In this document: positions 41,268 to 50,831 of the stretch, piece after piece
Layout: each line of letters begins with the position of its first letter
Position numbering within the stretch: the stretch's first letter is position 1
Source of the DNA: Natronosalvus rutilus
GTDB lineage: Archaea > Halobacteriota > Halobacteria > Halobacteriales > Natrialbaceae
NCBI RefSeq assembly: GCF_024204665.1
Contig: NZ_CP100355.1
Coordinates: forward strand, 1,283,451 to 1,347,450
Length of the DNA: 64,000 bases
Reading direction: 5' to 3'
Notes under the pieces: model-generated
The model's input: the letters and a program-made list of their open reading frames with translations, nothing else
Told to the model about the DNA's origin: nothing
Database searches by the model: none
Made by a program: the position numbers and the translations under genes

Positions 41268-41628
41268 GAGCGTGATTTCTCCGCTTTTCGGACCACTCTC
41301 TTTCTCTTGGTCATGCCTGTTACTGCCCTGGACGCTATCTCGAGCGATAATCGCCTAACTCCAGTATCTCTTCCTAGGTTCGTCCAGAGGCCACCTCTAC
41401 ACACATCTTCCGGACAGCTGTCGTGGTTATGACCACCGAGTGTTCTGGCCCATGCGATCGTCAAAGCGGTCGTCCCTTCTATGAACCTCTTCGTTCGTCA
41501 ACGAGCCATAATTCGTGGACATCCTATACTCGGCTTCTAGTTGAGAAGCTCTACCCACCCAGACCTTACTCGAGTGCCTTCTGGCGGGAACGAAAAGGTC
41601 ATCACACGCGACACTCACATTCGGTCCA

Positions 41629-44046
41629 ATGGTTGACGACGACCGCGTCGCTATCCACGAGGCGACTACCGGATTCCTCGAGGATCGCGACGACGGTGAG
41701 CAGGCGCTCGAGACCGTTCTCGAGGTGGATTCGCGGCTCGAGACCTGGACGTTCAAGGACGTCGAGGTGGACTCTGGAACCTTCGGCGAATTGGTTTCGC
41801 GCGGGATTGTCGAAAAGGCCGATGGCGAGTACCATGTTGCCGACTGTGAAGCCGTCCAGGCGGCGCTCACTGGCGAGGACGTGACGGCTGGAGGTGGGCC
41901 TGCGTTACCTGATCTCGAGAACTGGTCGCCGACACTGGGCGTCTGGGGCGACATCCGAGCGCTCGCGGGACTCGTCGGTGCGCTGTGTTTCCTGTTCGCG
42001 ATGCGGCTGACGCAGTACGGGTCAGTATTCCAGGGAGAGGATGTGGTGTCGCCAGGGAACGATCCGTACTACTATCGCTACTGGATGGACGAATTGCTGT
42101 CACAGTCGACGAACCCGGGTGATTTCGGGTTACTTGCCGAGATGCCCCAGGGAGCGATCAGAGACCGTCCACTCACTCACGCCCTCAACTGGTGGTTCGC
42201 GGCGTTGCTCGGTGGCGATCAGGCGGCCGCCGATACCGTGGCCGCCTGGCTCCCCGTCGTTGCGACGCTGGCGCTGGGCGTCGTCGTATACGCCCTGGCC
42301 GTCGTCGTCACGCGTGACCCCCGTGTGGGCATCGCGTCGGTGGTATTGCTGGCAGTCGCGCCCGTTCACGCGGTGTACACGCAGGTCGGATTTCTCGAGC
42401 ACCGCCTCCATCAGTACTTCTGGCTCGGCGTGACGCTGCTGGCGCTAGCCTGGCTCGCGATGGATCTGACGCGCCGACGTGAGCAGGCAGGGACACGTGA
42501 GGCGATTCGCGGACATCTCCGTTCACCGATCACGTGGGTCTGGGCGCTCATGCTGGGGTTCACGCTGGGGATTTCGGCCCACCTCTGGGGTGGGTCATCG
42601 CTACTGTTCATGCCGCTGGCGGCGTACATCGGGCTAAAGGCAGCGCTTGATGCCCGTGACGGGGTCTCGCCGACGCTCGCCAACCTGCCGCTGCTTGTTG
42701 GACTGGGGTTAGGGAGCACGCTGTCGGCGTGGCTGTACGTCGCCTGGGACTGGCAGATGGGGTTTGTGGCGTTCACCCCGGCAATGGTGCTCGGTGGCGC
42801 CCTCTGTGTGTTCTTGCTTGGAGAACTATGGCGAACTCTCGAGTTCCACGTGGGCGGACTGGTCGTTCTCGAGGCCGCCCTCACTGGGCTCGGAATCTAC
42901 CTGTTTCGGCAGTTTCGACCCGCCGACTGGGCGGACGCGCAGACACGAGCCGACGACCTGTTGCTCCGCGAGGGATATACGGAGTCGGTGTCGCTGTTCA
43001 CACCGGAGTACATGGTGCTCTTTGGCCCGCTGGTCCAGCTCGGGATCAGTTTCTACCTCGGCGTGGCCGTCATGGGCTGGGCGATCTGGCTTCTCACGCG
43101 TCGGTACGAGCCGGCCTGGTTGTTACTCACGGTGTACGCCGCCGTGTTGATGGTGCTCGCCGGCATCCAGATTCGCTTTGCCGCCCAGTTCATGATCCCC
43201 ATCGCCGTATTGGGCGGGCTGGGTTTCGTCTACTTGCTGTCGGCGATCGACCTTTCTCGACGGCCGGTCCCGTTCCGGTCGACCGAGGACCGACGTGTCG
43301 CTGCTGATGGCGGTGAGAAACTGTCGTTCCCCGAACGTCAGAAGGTGGTGTACCTCCTCGGAATCGGCGTGCTCGTCTGCGGAATGGGCCTGCTCTTCGT
43401 GCCCGGTCTGTCGGGCCAGATCGCTTACAGTGAATCCGAGCATGCGGCCACCCAGGCCATCGACGACCATGCGACCGAGTGGAACCGGACCTACCCCGAG
43501 AACTTCGTCCTGAGTGCGTGGGGCGAAAACCGCATGTACAACTACTTCGTCAGTGGTGAATCGGAGAGATACGGTTACGCACGGTCGAACTTCGGGGAGT
43601 TCCGGTCCAGCGACGACCCCGATGGCTACTATGGCCAGTTCGAGGGCCGAGTCGGGTACGTCATTCTAACCGACCTCGAACGTGATGTGACCACCGACAC
43701 CGCCCAGCGCCAACTGCTCGGGGGACTCGGTACCGGTGGTGAAGGCGAACCGCTCGCACACTATCAGCTCTTGTACGCCGACGAAGATCGATCGACAGTC
43801 GCTTTCGCCGTTGTTCCAGGAGCGACGATTAATGCGACTGGGGAGTCTGGCGAGACGGTGGCCGTATCGACTGAGGTCAACGTTTTCGGCGAGTCGTTCA
43901 CCTACGAAACCGAGGGGAAGGTTGGGAATAACGGTAGGCTCGAGGTGACCGTTCCCTACGCAGGGGAATACACGCTTGGAGAACGGACGGTAACCGTGAA
44001 CGAGGGTGACGTGATTAATGGAAGAGAAGTCGTCCTCGAGGGGTGA
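41629..44046 (+). CDS. STT3/AglB-like oligosaccharyltransferase-type membrane protein
   Basis: 805 residues from ATG 41629. Residues 1-90 are a soluble N-terminal domain. From about 105 a polytopic membrane domain of 12 or 13 helices has the STT3-type first loop SPGNDPYYYRYWMDELL at about 139-155 and FLEHRLHQYFWLG at about 255-267. A C-terminal periplasm-side domain follows from about 600. In AglB proteins this domain carries WWDYG; here the matching place reads SAWGENRMYNYF (from residue 629), so the canonical motif is absent. AglB transfers a lipid-linked glycan to Asn of exported proteins. This may be a diverged paralogue acting on another acceptor. First gene of the glycan region. Confidence 0.72.
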   Translation: MVDDDRVAIHEATTGFLEDRDDGEQALETVLEVDSRLETWTFKDVEVDSGTFGELVSRGIVEKADGEYHVADCEAVQAALTGEDVTAGGGPALPDLENWSPTLGVWGDIRALAGLVGALCFLFAMRLTQYGSVFQGEDVVSPGNDPYYYRYWMDELLSQSTNPGDFGLLAEMPQGAIRDRPLTHALNWWFAALLGGDQAAADTVAAWLPVVATLALGVVVYALAVVVTRDPRVGIASVVLLAVAPVHAVYTQVGFLEHRLHQYFWLGVTLLALAWLAMDLTRRREQAGTREAIRGHLRSPITWVWALMLGFTLGISAHLWGGSSLLFMPLAAYIGLKAALDARDGVSPTLANLPLLVGLGLGSTLSAWLYVAWDWQMGFVAFTPAMVLGGALCVFLLGELWRTLEFHVGGLVVLEAALTGLGIYLFRQFRPADWADAQTRADDLLLREGYTESVSLFTPEYMVLFGPLVQLGISFYLGVAVMGWAIWLLTRRYEPAWLLLTVYAAVLMVLAGIQIRFAAQFMIPIAVLGGLGFVYLLSAIDLSRRPVPFRSTEDRRVAADGGEKLSFPERQKVVYLLGIGVLVCGMGLLFVPGLSGQIAYSESEHAATQAIDDHATEWNRTYPENFVLSAWGENRMYNYFVSGESERYGYARSNFGEFRSSDDPDGYYGQFEGRVGYVILTDLERDVTTDTAQRQLLGGLGTGGEGEPLAHYQLLYADEDRSTVAFAVVPGATINATGESGETVAVSTEVNVFGESFTYETEGKVGNNGRLEVTVPYAGEYTLGERTVTVNEGDVINGREVVLEG

Positions 44047-44059
44047 TACTCTTCTGTCT

Positions 44060-44687
44060 TAGATATGTGAGAGGTCTCGCCAGTGTTCTATTCCCAGTAA
44101 TCTACGGCGAAGATCCACGACTTCAATTGCCGGTAACTGACATTTGTCCCTAGCCTGGTAAGATATGAATAACATCCTTTCGATGAGGTCTCGCTCGGTG
44201 TAGTTAACCCGACCGCTCAATCCTAATCGAGCAAGGCAGTCCGATAGCCGAATTGATCCACGAGAAATACGGTGTCGAAGAGATCGTATTTCTCGTTGAG
44301 TCGATGCAGAAACGCAGCTGCCGGATCGGTGCCATGCCGACCAAATAACACGACGTCGAGAATCAGCTTCGTTTCGGTGTCTATTGCAGCGTGCAACCAA
44401 GACTACTCGCCGTTGATCTTAACAGCAGTCTCGTCAACCGCGACCCGCTTCGGCTGCACCTCAGGCGGGTCGCACCCGCTGTCAGCCAGCCGATGCACCC
44501 AATTCCAAACCGCTCCATGTGAACGTTCAACGCCTAATTCCGCCAAGATTGTTGTTGTCTCACGGAGCGAACAACCGATTTCGTGGAGGCGGACAGCGAA
44601 CGCCCTGACGGGCGTCGCCGTCCGCTCGTTCTCCCATGATTCTTATAAATCCGTGTCATAACACTTGCTGAGCAGGTCTGCGAGCAT
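44060..44687 (-). pseudogene. decayed IS6-type transposase gene
   Basis: Reading from ATG 44687 on the minus strand gives MLADLLSKCYDTDL, a stop, then ESWENERTATPVRAF, CSLRETTTILAELG, RVAVDETAVKING, a stop, and SWLHAAIDTETKLILDVVLF. The DDE residues of IS6-type transposases can be followed (VAVDETA, AAIDTE). Further on the frame is lost and the C-terminal part with the last catalytic Glu is changed. Two or more stops and a shift show it is dead. Confidence 0.75.
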
Positions 44688-44761
44688 TCTAGTCCATTCA
44701 CTCAACGACCTGCTCGTTACTCAAACTGGCTCAATTAGACAGTGCCAGTATACTCTATCTT

Positions 44762-46483
44762 TTAGAGATCTTTAGAGACACGGCCCAGGTCATCGTTAGT
44801 GATGCCTATATATGCAGCCAGAACACCCATAACTGCCCAAAATGAAAACATTGACGGCATTTTCATCATCTGTGGTTGGAACATTAGCTGTGAAAGAACG
44901 CCAACGGTCCCTGCTAAAGTTGCGATTATAATCAAAGCACGTTTCTCATCAGTTTCGTCCAAGATCGCCTGAATGGTGCCTACGAAGATGAGTAATAGTG
45001 CACCCGAATACAGTGAGAATCCAATAACCCCGGTCTCTGCGAGCAATTGGATATACCAATTATGTAGGTGGTAGGAGGTTCGAAGACCAATATCTTCACT
45101 TACGAAGTAAAAATTGGCAGCTCCAATTCCTGTAATTGGGTATTGTAGGGCCAAATCAAGACCGAGAACATACTGATGCACTCGAATACCAAGATTTGTA
45201 GCATCGAACAATGGAATATTCAACCCATCTAAGTGTACCATGAAGTCAGCAACATCCAGATATTTCTCTCCTTCTATCCCAGGGGTATTTGCTCCATCTG
45301 CAGTTTGCGATCCAGTATCCGAACTGGCCTCTGAACCAGACGATCCCCCTTCTGTTTGTGATCCAGTATCCGAATCGGCTTCCGTCTCTGATTCAGTAGA
45401 ACTGACATTTGGAACTCGAACCGTTTGTCCAAATCCTGAACTTGGTATGAAGAGAATCAAGAACATACCAATAGTCGTGATTGCACCTTTACCAACCGTC
45501 TTCAGCTCCCTGATCTTCTTCCATTGAATTCCACCGGCGCTAATAAGTAATACTGAAAGGGCTACCAATAATCCGCCTCGAGCAGCATCCCAGCCGCTCA
45601 TGCGATGAACAAACAACATTAAACATACGACAAGGAGAAGGCCGATCCTCTCTTTTCCATCTTTTTGCAATGCAAATACCAAGACAATTGGGATTGTGAG
45701 CGTCAATAAGACAGCTAATGGGCCGCCAAACGTGAGTCCGTTCACGAATGGCCCGGTATAAAACGCACCGATCGGGCCCAAAGAGACTTCCGCAGCAGGG
45801 GCACCTGCGCCCTCGCCTAAGTAAGGGACGCCAATCGGCCCACGGTTAAGAAATTGTATTATTCCCAGAAAAACATGGGCAATCACTGCAATACATAGTG
45901 TAGTCAGTGTCGAAGTGATCGACACTTTTCCACTAGCAATCGCAGTCATGACGATAATTGATATTAAGAGTGCAGTCATAGCAAAGATTACGAATAGTAT
46001 TGTCATATCTGGTCGTGGACCAGGTGCCAAAATCGCCCCCAATCCTGCCCAAACAATAAATAGGGCAAAAAGTTTCTGTGGTCTCCCAATTTGAATACTA
46101 TCTTCTGACACCAATCCATATGTGACTAATATAATGATCGGAATATGGACGAGCCAAATATTCGGCCCAATCCCTGCCAAATGATATTTCGAATCTCCAA
46201 GGGGAACATTCATAGATATTGTCAGGAATACAAGCATCCCGGCATAGGACCCAGAGATTATCTCTTTGTAGTACGCACAAACGACTCCGTAGAAGAGACC
46301 AATAACGCCTACTGCAACCAGCTGGTTATATGGGCCTCCAATAAATGGCTCCAAGAATACCGCTAAAACAGGTGCCAATAGAATTACCCCGATAGACAGG
46401 ACCGTGCCAAAAATAATTACCTGTTGAGATGAAGGAGGTCTTTGAGAAAACAGATTTTGCAATATCTCTCTAGCGCTGACCAT
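44762..46483 (-). CDS. O-antigen ligase/Wzy-like polysaccharide polymerase
   Basis: 573 residues from ATG 46483, with about a dozen hydrophobic segments. The diagnostic Wzy_C/WaaL part is HNWYIQLLAETGVIGFSLY near residue 480, where the conserved His faces the outside. A large external loop before it carries a low-complexity stretch with two similar Ser/Thr/Glu units (SDTGSQTEGGSSGSEAS and SDTGSQTADGANT), likely exposed and possibly glycosylated. Such proteins join lipid-linked sugar units outside the membrane. Base composition is lower in GC than the neighbouring STT3-like gene, which suggests transfer as part of the glycan cluster. Confidence 0.85.
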   Translation of the reverse strand: MVSAREILQNLFSQRPPSSQQVIIFGTVLSIGVILLAPVLAVFLEPFIGGPYNQLVAVGVIGLFYGVVCAYYKEIISGSYAGMLVFLTISMNVPLGDSKYHLAGIGPNIWLVHIPIIILVTYGLVSEDSIQIGRPQKLFALFIVWAGLGAILAPGPRPDMTILFVIFAMTALLISIIVMTAIASGKVSITSTLTTLCIAVIAHVFLGIIQFLNRGPIGVPYLGEGAGAPAAEVSLGPIGAFYTGPFVNGLTFGGPLAVLLTLTIPIVLVFALQKDGKERIGLLLVVCLMLFVHRMSGWDAARGGLLVALSVLLISAGGIQWKKIRELKTVGKGAITTIGMFLILFIPSSGFGQTVRVPNVSSTESETEADSDTGSQTEGGSSGSEASSDTGSQTADGANTPGIEGEKYLDVADFMVHLDGLNIPLFDATNLGIRVHQYVLGLDLALQYPITGIGAANFYFVSEDIGLRTSYHLHNWYIQLLAETGVIGFSLYSGALLLIFVGTIQAILDETDEKRALIIIATLAGTVGVLSQLMFQPQMMKMPSMFSFWAVMGVLAAYIGITNDDLGRVSKDL

Positions 46484-46510
46484 AGTGGATAGTGAAATTG
46501 ATGCGAGAAA

Positions 46511-46519
46511 AATATATTG
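46511..46519 (-). promoter_or_regulatory. TATA box of the Wzy-like gene
   Basis: CAATATATT on the minus strand, 28-36 bp before ATG 46483; the flanking bases are also A/T rich. Confidence 0.45.
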
Positions 46520-46656
46520 ATATGGTAATTGAGCAGGTCTGTTCGCAGTGAATATTATTACTGATCCACTGTGGCTGCCTCATTTGGGCAAAATCATCTC
46601 CGGAATTTGCCACATATGCTGAACGGCCTCACATGAGATAATGGCCGAGGATTTCA

Positions 46657-46665
46657 AAGTATAAG
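46657..46665 (+). promoter_or_regulatory. TATA box of the GT4-Wzx operon
   Basis: AAGTATAAG lies 24-32 bp before ATG 46689, consistent with a leaderless transcript of the two-gene unit. Confidence 0.45.
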
Positions 46666-46688
46666 TTCTTGCACGCGTCTGACCGCCT

Positions 46689-47756
46689 ATGGGAAGCGCT
46701 GACCAATCGAGCGAAAATATTCTCGTCGTTTCGACCACTGACCGAGGAAAGAAAATAACGCGGCCATTATCTGCTGTCGGTGTCGAGCCATCGTACTTTC
46801 AGATAGAGGAAATGTCCGACGTCCCTGATTTGCATCAGACCATCCAAAACCTCAAACCGGATGTCGTGATTGTTGACTCACTGAGCTTCGGGGGTGTGTC
46901 AGTTGCATTATCCTGCCTCATATCTTCAACTCCCTACGTCATCCGGGTTCGAGGCGATCCAGTTCGAGAACACCGTGGATGGGTACTGACCCACACAAAA
47001 AATGGGGAGTTCTCGAGAGCACTGAAGCAGATTCCCCGATATATCGGAACAAAACTCACGCTCCTGCTCACAAATAACTATATCTTCGTTTCAAACCACC
47101 TCAAAAACCGATACGATGCAACCGGCGATAGGTCTGAGGTCGTCCGTACGCCGTGCTTCATGCTTGACGAAACTTCGAATGGGTGTGGCAACCACCTTGA
47201 CCTCGACAAAGACGTGAAAGACCATGTCGTGCTAGCAGTAACGAACATGAATTATCCTGCGAAGGTTGCTGGCCTCCAAGACGCGCTAGATCCAATCTCG
47301 ACAGTTCTTGAAAGCCGTGGTGATACAACGATGCTTGTCGCAGGAGACGGCGCATACTACGATGAGATTGCCGAGCAATGCGAAAACCTCGAGGGGGACA
47401 TTCGGACACTCGGGTATGTCTCAAACATCGAAGCACTCTTCGAGCGTGCCGACGTTTTCATCCACTTCTCATATCTTGACGGGTACCCCTCGACCATACT
47501 GGAAGCCTATGCCTCCAAAACGGCTGTCCTCGCAAACGACGCCGTCGGAATGAGCGAACAGGTTGTCGACGGCGAAACCGGCTACTTAATTAACCTTTAT
47601 GAACCGGCAGAGGTCGTCGATCGCCTGAACGCCCTTTTGAGATCCTCCGAGACACGCGAGGAGTTCGCCGAGGCGGGAAACAAACGTGTTCGCGAGATCA
47701 ATACGGCGGAAGCGGTCGGTGAACAGTTCCAGTCATATCTCTCTCGAATCTGCTGA
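46689..47756 (+). CDS. glycosyltransferase family 4 (GT-B fold)
   Basis: 355 residues from ATG 46689. The C-terminal Rossmann-like half has the GT4 markers TTMLVAGDGAYYDEI, DIRTLGYVSNIEALFERADV, FIHFSYLDGYPSTILEAYA (E-x7-E nucleotide-sugar site) and VVDGETGYLI. The N-terminal half holds the acceptor region (DVVIVDSLSFGGVSVAL). It would add one sugar to a lipid-linked glycan on the cytoplasmic face. Its stop overlaps the start of the flippase gene (TGATG). Confidence 0.9.
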   Translation: MGSADQSSENILVVSTTDRGKKITRPLSAVGVEPSYFQIEEMSDVPDLHQTIQNLKPDVVIVDSLSFGGVSVALSCLISSTPYVIRVRGDPVREHRGWVLTHTKNGEFSRALKQIPRYIGTKLTLLLTNNYIFVSNHLKNRYDATGDRSEVVRTPCFMLDETSNGCGNHLDLDKDVKDHVVLAVTNMNYPAKVAGLQDALDPISTVLESRGDTTMLVAGDGAYYDEIAEQCENLEGDIRTLGYVSNIEALFERADVFIHFSYLDGYPSTILEAYASKTAVLANDAVGMSEQVVDGETGYLINLYEPAEVVDRLNALLRSSETREEFAEAGNKRVREINTAEAVGEQFQSYLSRIC

Positions 47757-49270
47757 TGAGCCAGCAAGACACGCGCCATTTCCGAAATCTGTTCACTGGC
47801 GGTGGCATTCTGTTCGCTGGCTTTGTGGCCGAGCTCGGGTTATCACTCTTTAGTAAAATAATCATCGCTCGATACCTCGGAAAAGTAGACTATGGCGGTA
47901 TTGCTCTCGGTGCGACGATGGTCGCGATCTCTAGTACGATTGTCCTCGCCGGGATGCACACCGGAGTCGCGCAATTCCTACCTCGATTCGAGGATTCAGA
48001 TGACCGTCATGGAATTATCTTCTCTGCGTTTGCCGTCGTCGGCGGTTTCTCCCTCGCACTCGCATCTGGGATATTCCTGTTCGCGCCCACTCTCGCAGAG
48101 ACATTCTTCCATAATCCAGAGCTTGCTCCCGTTCTTGCCATCTTCGCACTTGCGATCCCCGTATCGGCGTTGATGCGGGTCGCTATCGGCGTAAGTCAGG
48201 GATACCAGCAGACGCTTCCGAAGGTGCTGACACGGAACCTTTCGTTCCCAATCGTGCGGTTCAGTGGCGTTGCCATCGTTGCACTCTTCGGATTCGGGCC
48301 GTTGGGGATCGCAGGTTCGTACGTACTCGCGTACGCGTTGTCAGCCTGCATTGGGGTCTGGTATGTCGTTCGGAAGACCGCGTTCTCAATCTCGGTTCCA
48401 GACCGATTCCATGCGGCCTCACTGATGTCCTTCTCTGCCCCGCTGCTACTGACCTCAGCACTGACGTTGGTGTTGTCGGACATTGACACGCTCATGCTGG
48501 GGTACTTCGCCACGGAGGGCGACGTCGGTGTGTATAACGTCATTTATCCGATTGGCGTCCTCCTGTTGATGTTTCTCCGATCGTTCCGCTTCCTGTTCCT
48601 TCCAAAAATCTCTGAACTTGATGCAGCAGAGAGTTACGCCTCAATGCGGCGGCAGTACTACCTCGTCACGAAGTGGATCTTTCTCACGACGACTCCCGTC
48701 TTTGCGGTCGTCGTCGTCTACCCAGAGACCATCATCCAGATGCTGTTTGGGGCGGAATATGCATCTGGGGGCCTCGCACTTGCCATTTTGACTGGCGGAT
48801 TCTACATTCACGCCGTCTTAGGACTGAATGGAACTACGCTCACGTCGATCGGACGGACACGACTCATCTTGTTCGATAATTTCGTAGCTGCAGGGGTCAA
48901 CATCGCACTGAATCTCTGGCTCATTCCACGCTACGGTTTCGTTGGAGCCGCAATCGCGACGACCGCGTCATATGTTCTCATCAACGTGTTGTACTCGGCT
49001 CAGTTGTATCATCTACGGTCCATCTGGCCGACGACGGGGCGGGTAACTCTTGCTGTGGGACTCACCCTGGCGCTTATCGGAATATGGGCGGAAGTTGAAG
49101 AATTGATACAATCAACGCTTGGAAGCACCATCACGCTTACCGTTATATTTGGACTGTGCTATGTCTCCATAGTGGTGGGGGTTGTAGGTATGGAGGACGA
49201 GGAAACGGACCTTGCCCTCCGTGCAAAAGACGAGCTCAGAGGGAGAGTGTTGCGGTTCTTTGAAGGATAA
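47756..49270 (+). CDS. Wzx-type polysaccharide flippase
   Basis: 504 residues from ATG 47756. Fourteen hydrophobic segments in the MATE/MVF order. The N-terminal GGGILFAGFVAELGLSLFSK and VDYGGIALGATMVAISSTI, and the middle LLLTSALTLVLSDIDTLMLG with YFATEGDVGVYN, are typical of archaeal Wzx/RfbX proteins. It flips the lipid-linked saccharide across the membrane. Translationally coupled to the GT4 gene, which probably makes the substrate. Confidence 0.9.
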   Translation: MSQQDTRHFRNLFTGGGILFAGFVAELGLSLFSKIIIARYLGKVDYGGIALGATMVAISSTIVLAGMHTGVAQFLPRFEDSDDRHGIIFSAFAVVGGFSLALASGIFLFAPTLAETFFHNPELAPVLAIFALAIPVSALMRVAIGVSQGYQQTLPKVLTRNLSFPIVRFSGVAIVALFGFGPLGIAGSYVLAYALSACIGVWYVVRKTAFSISVPDRFHAASLMSFSAPLLLTSALTLVLSDIDTLMLGYFATEGDVGVYNVIYPIGVLLLMFLRSFRFLFLPKISELDAAESYASMRRQYYLVTKWIFLTTTPVFAVVVVYPETIIQMLFGAEYASGGLALAILTGGFYIHAVLGLNGTTLTSIGRTRLILFDNFVAAGVNIALNLWLIPRYGFVGAAIATTASYVLINVLYSAQLYHLRSIWPTTGRVTLAVGLTLALIGIWAEVEELIQSTLGSTITLTVIFGLCYVSIVVGVVGMEDEETDLALRAKDELRGRVLRFFEG

Positions 49271-49641
49271 TTAGGATCTGCCACAACGCCTTATTTTTCA
49301 GTCCCGATTCAGCCAACTCGCGTCAGGACTATCCGTTACCAGTGCCAGCGGGGACCAGGCTTCGAAGGTTTCCGGTTTTGAGGCCTGCATTGTCGGTGAT
49401 ATCTGTGGACTGTCCGAAGTACTAGGACGGACGACCACTGATGTCATTGATAATAACCTCCGACTCGTTCAGTGTCACAATGCCTTGCGTCCGCGGCCTC
49501 CCGATGATCTATGATGATGATGATCTCAGACGGGAATTAACTGAGAATTTTCGTCCTAGTATAAAAGAGCATGATTGGGAGAACAATTCACAAACAAGTG
49601 ATTGAAACATATCGGAATTACTTTTCCAATCTACTAAAACA
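49271..49641. other. intergenic region, no gene seen
   Basis: About 370 bp between the convergent flippase and GT2 genes. No ORF with family resemblance. The right half is A/T rich and probably holds terminators for both. Confidence 0.45.
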
Positions 49642-50466
49642 TCAATTTCTAGCAATTGATGAGTAAATTTTACCCCTAATCTTATTTGGGAGGAGTCGAA
49701 GTAAAGTTCGGAATGACATATTGAATAAATATATTGGGAGGGGAGTGAAACCACGTTTATAGAATTCCGTTTGTGTTCGAATTTCTTCTCGAGCGTACTC
49801 TAGTCCACCTCTTCGTCCGTACATATCTTCTCCAGCTCTAACCAATAACAATACTTCTGGGATGTTAGCGAATGTAGATCCATCAAGAAGCATTCTCACC
49901 CAAAGATCGTAGTCCTCCATTCGATCTACAGCACGATAATTTCCTGCACTTAGTACCGCATCTCGACGAAACATAACTGTCCCATGGTTCATCGGGCTCC
50001 GAAATTTAGCCATTTTTCCGATTGCATCATGTGTTGTCGGAACCTCTCGTTTTGATTCTGGTTGATTGGGATTTGAAGTAAATTCTTCGATATACCCACC
50101 CACGATATCTACATCTGGATTTTGCATGAAAAAGTTTAGTTGTTTTTCAATTCGTGCTTCTATAGAGATGTCATCGGCATCCATTCGAGCAATCAATTCG
50201 TGTGTACAGTTAGTAACACCTGCCCGAAGTGCGTTTCCTAATCCTTTGTTACGCTCTATCTGATGAGTTTGAATTTTTGTTGGGAAATCCGCACGCCAAT
50301 TCTCAATAATCGATTCTATAGTATCTGTCACCGGGCCATCTTTAACAATGAATACTTCTGTCGGGGTAATGGTTTGATCTGCTAAGCTAGCAATAGACTC
50401 GGATAATGCAGATGGGTCATCCCTGCTATAAGTGGGAAGCACAACTGAAACATCTGGGTACTTCAT
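49642..50466 (-). CDS. glycosyltransferase family 2 (GT-A fold)
   Basis: 274 residues from ATG 50466 (MKYPDVSVVLPTYSRDD); an ATG three codons upstream is also possible. Markers: VSVVLPTYSRDDPSALSES, EVFIVKDGPVTD, RNKGLGNALRAGV, the DxD metal site in ARMDADDIS at about residues 93-101, and MEDYDLWVRML as the acceptor/catalytic ED pattern. A typical EPS or glycoprotein sugar transferase. GC content is low and many codons end in A/T, unlike the neighbouring phosphoglycosyl transferase, which points to separate acquisition. Confidence 0.9.
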   Translation of the reverse strand: MKYPDVSVVLPTYSRDDPSALSESIASLADQTITPTEVFIVKDGPVTDTIESIIENWRADFPTKIQTHQIERNKGLGNALRAGVTNCTHELIARMDADDISIEARIEKQLNFFMQNPDVDIVGGYIEEFTSNPNQPESKREVPTTHDAIGKMAKFRSPMNHGTVMFRRDAVLSAGNYRAVDRMEDYDLWVRMLLDGSTFANIPEVLLLVRAGEDMYGRRGGLEYAREEIRTQTEFYKRGFTPLPIYLFNMSFRTLLRLLPNKIRGKIYSSIARN

Positions 50467-50518
50467 GAGGTGCATCTATTAGTACTATTAGTTAAATGGT
50501 TCTGCTGTAACTCTGGGG

Positions 50519-50529
50519 CGGGGGGGGGG
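50519..50529. repeat. G11 homopolymer tract upstream of the GT2 gene
   Basis: Eleven consecutive G, preceded by GGGGC, lying 52-63 bp upstream of the GT2 start. Tracts of this length slip easily during replication. It is near the expected promoter position. Confidence 0.6.
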
Positions 50530-50572
50530 CACTGTCTAGTTTAGCACTTTGATCTGTCTGTCGCCTAAATGA

Positions 50573-50662
50573 TCAATCTGGTCGTTGTGTGTTATAGTAA
50601 TGTACGGGCTGTTCAAGCCACTCTCCGACGCTCGCACCACTTCCTACCCGCAAGTTGTGGAA
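50573..50662 (-). pseudogene. C-terminal scrap of an IS6-type transposase
   Basis: The frame ends FHNLRVGSGASVGEWLEQ, PVHYYNTQRPD, which matches the last part of IS6-type transposases (W..QFVHYYNTQRPHQ). Nothing else of the element remains. Confidence 0.6.
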
Positions 50663-50716
50663 GGTAACTCTACCAGATACACATGAATAATTGATCCGCC
50701 CGCGTAGTACTGAGAC

Positions 50717-50827
50717 ATGGTGGCGACTGAAACCCAAATGAATGCCCTGTTCAACCTCGCTAAGGAAGTCCACGAGTATACTGACCATCACCTTCAGTAC
50801 CTCCGCGAGTGTCGATGTTGTCTGTGA
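50717..50827 (+). pseudogene. 36-residue ORF, possible 5' scrap of a transposase gene
   Basis: ATG 50717 to TGA 50825 (MVATETQMNALFNLAKEVHE then YTDHHLQYLRECRCCL). It looks like the start of a haloarchaeal transposase-type protein but I cannot name the family. It sits between IS6 debris and the phosphoglycosyl transferase gene. Confidence 0.25.
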
Positions 50828-50831
50828 AAAT

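Noticed and set aside
41042-41464. 140-codon open frame on the minus strand
   Set aside because: Its repeated QKFIIG segments are only the CCGATTATGAACTTTTGA direct repeats read backwards; no protein family.
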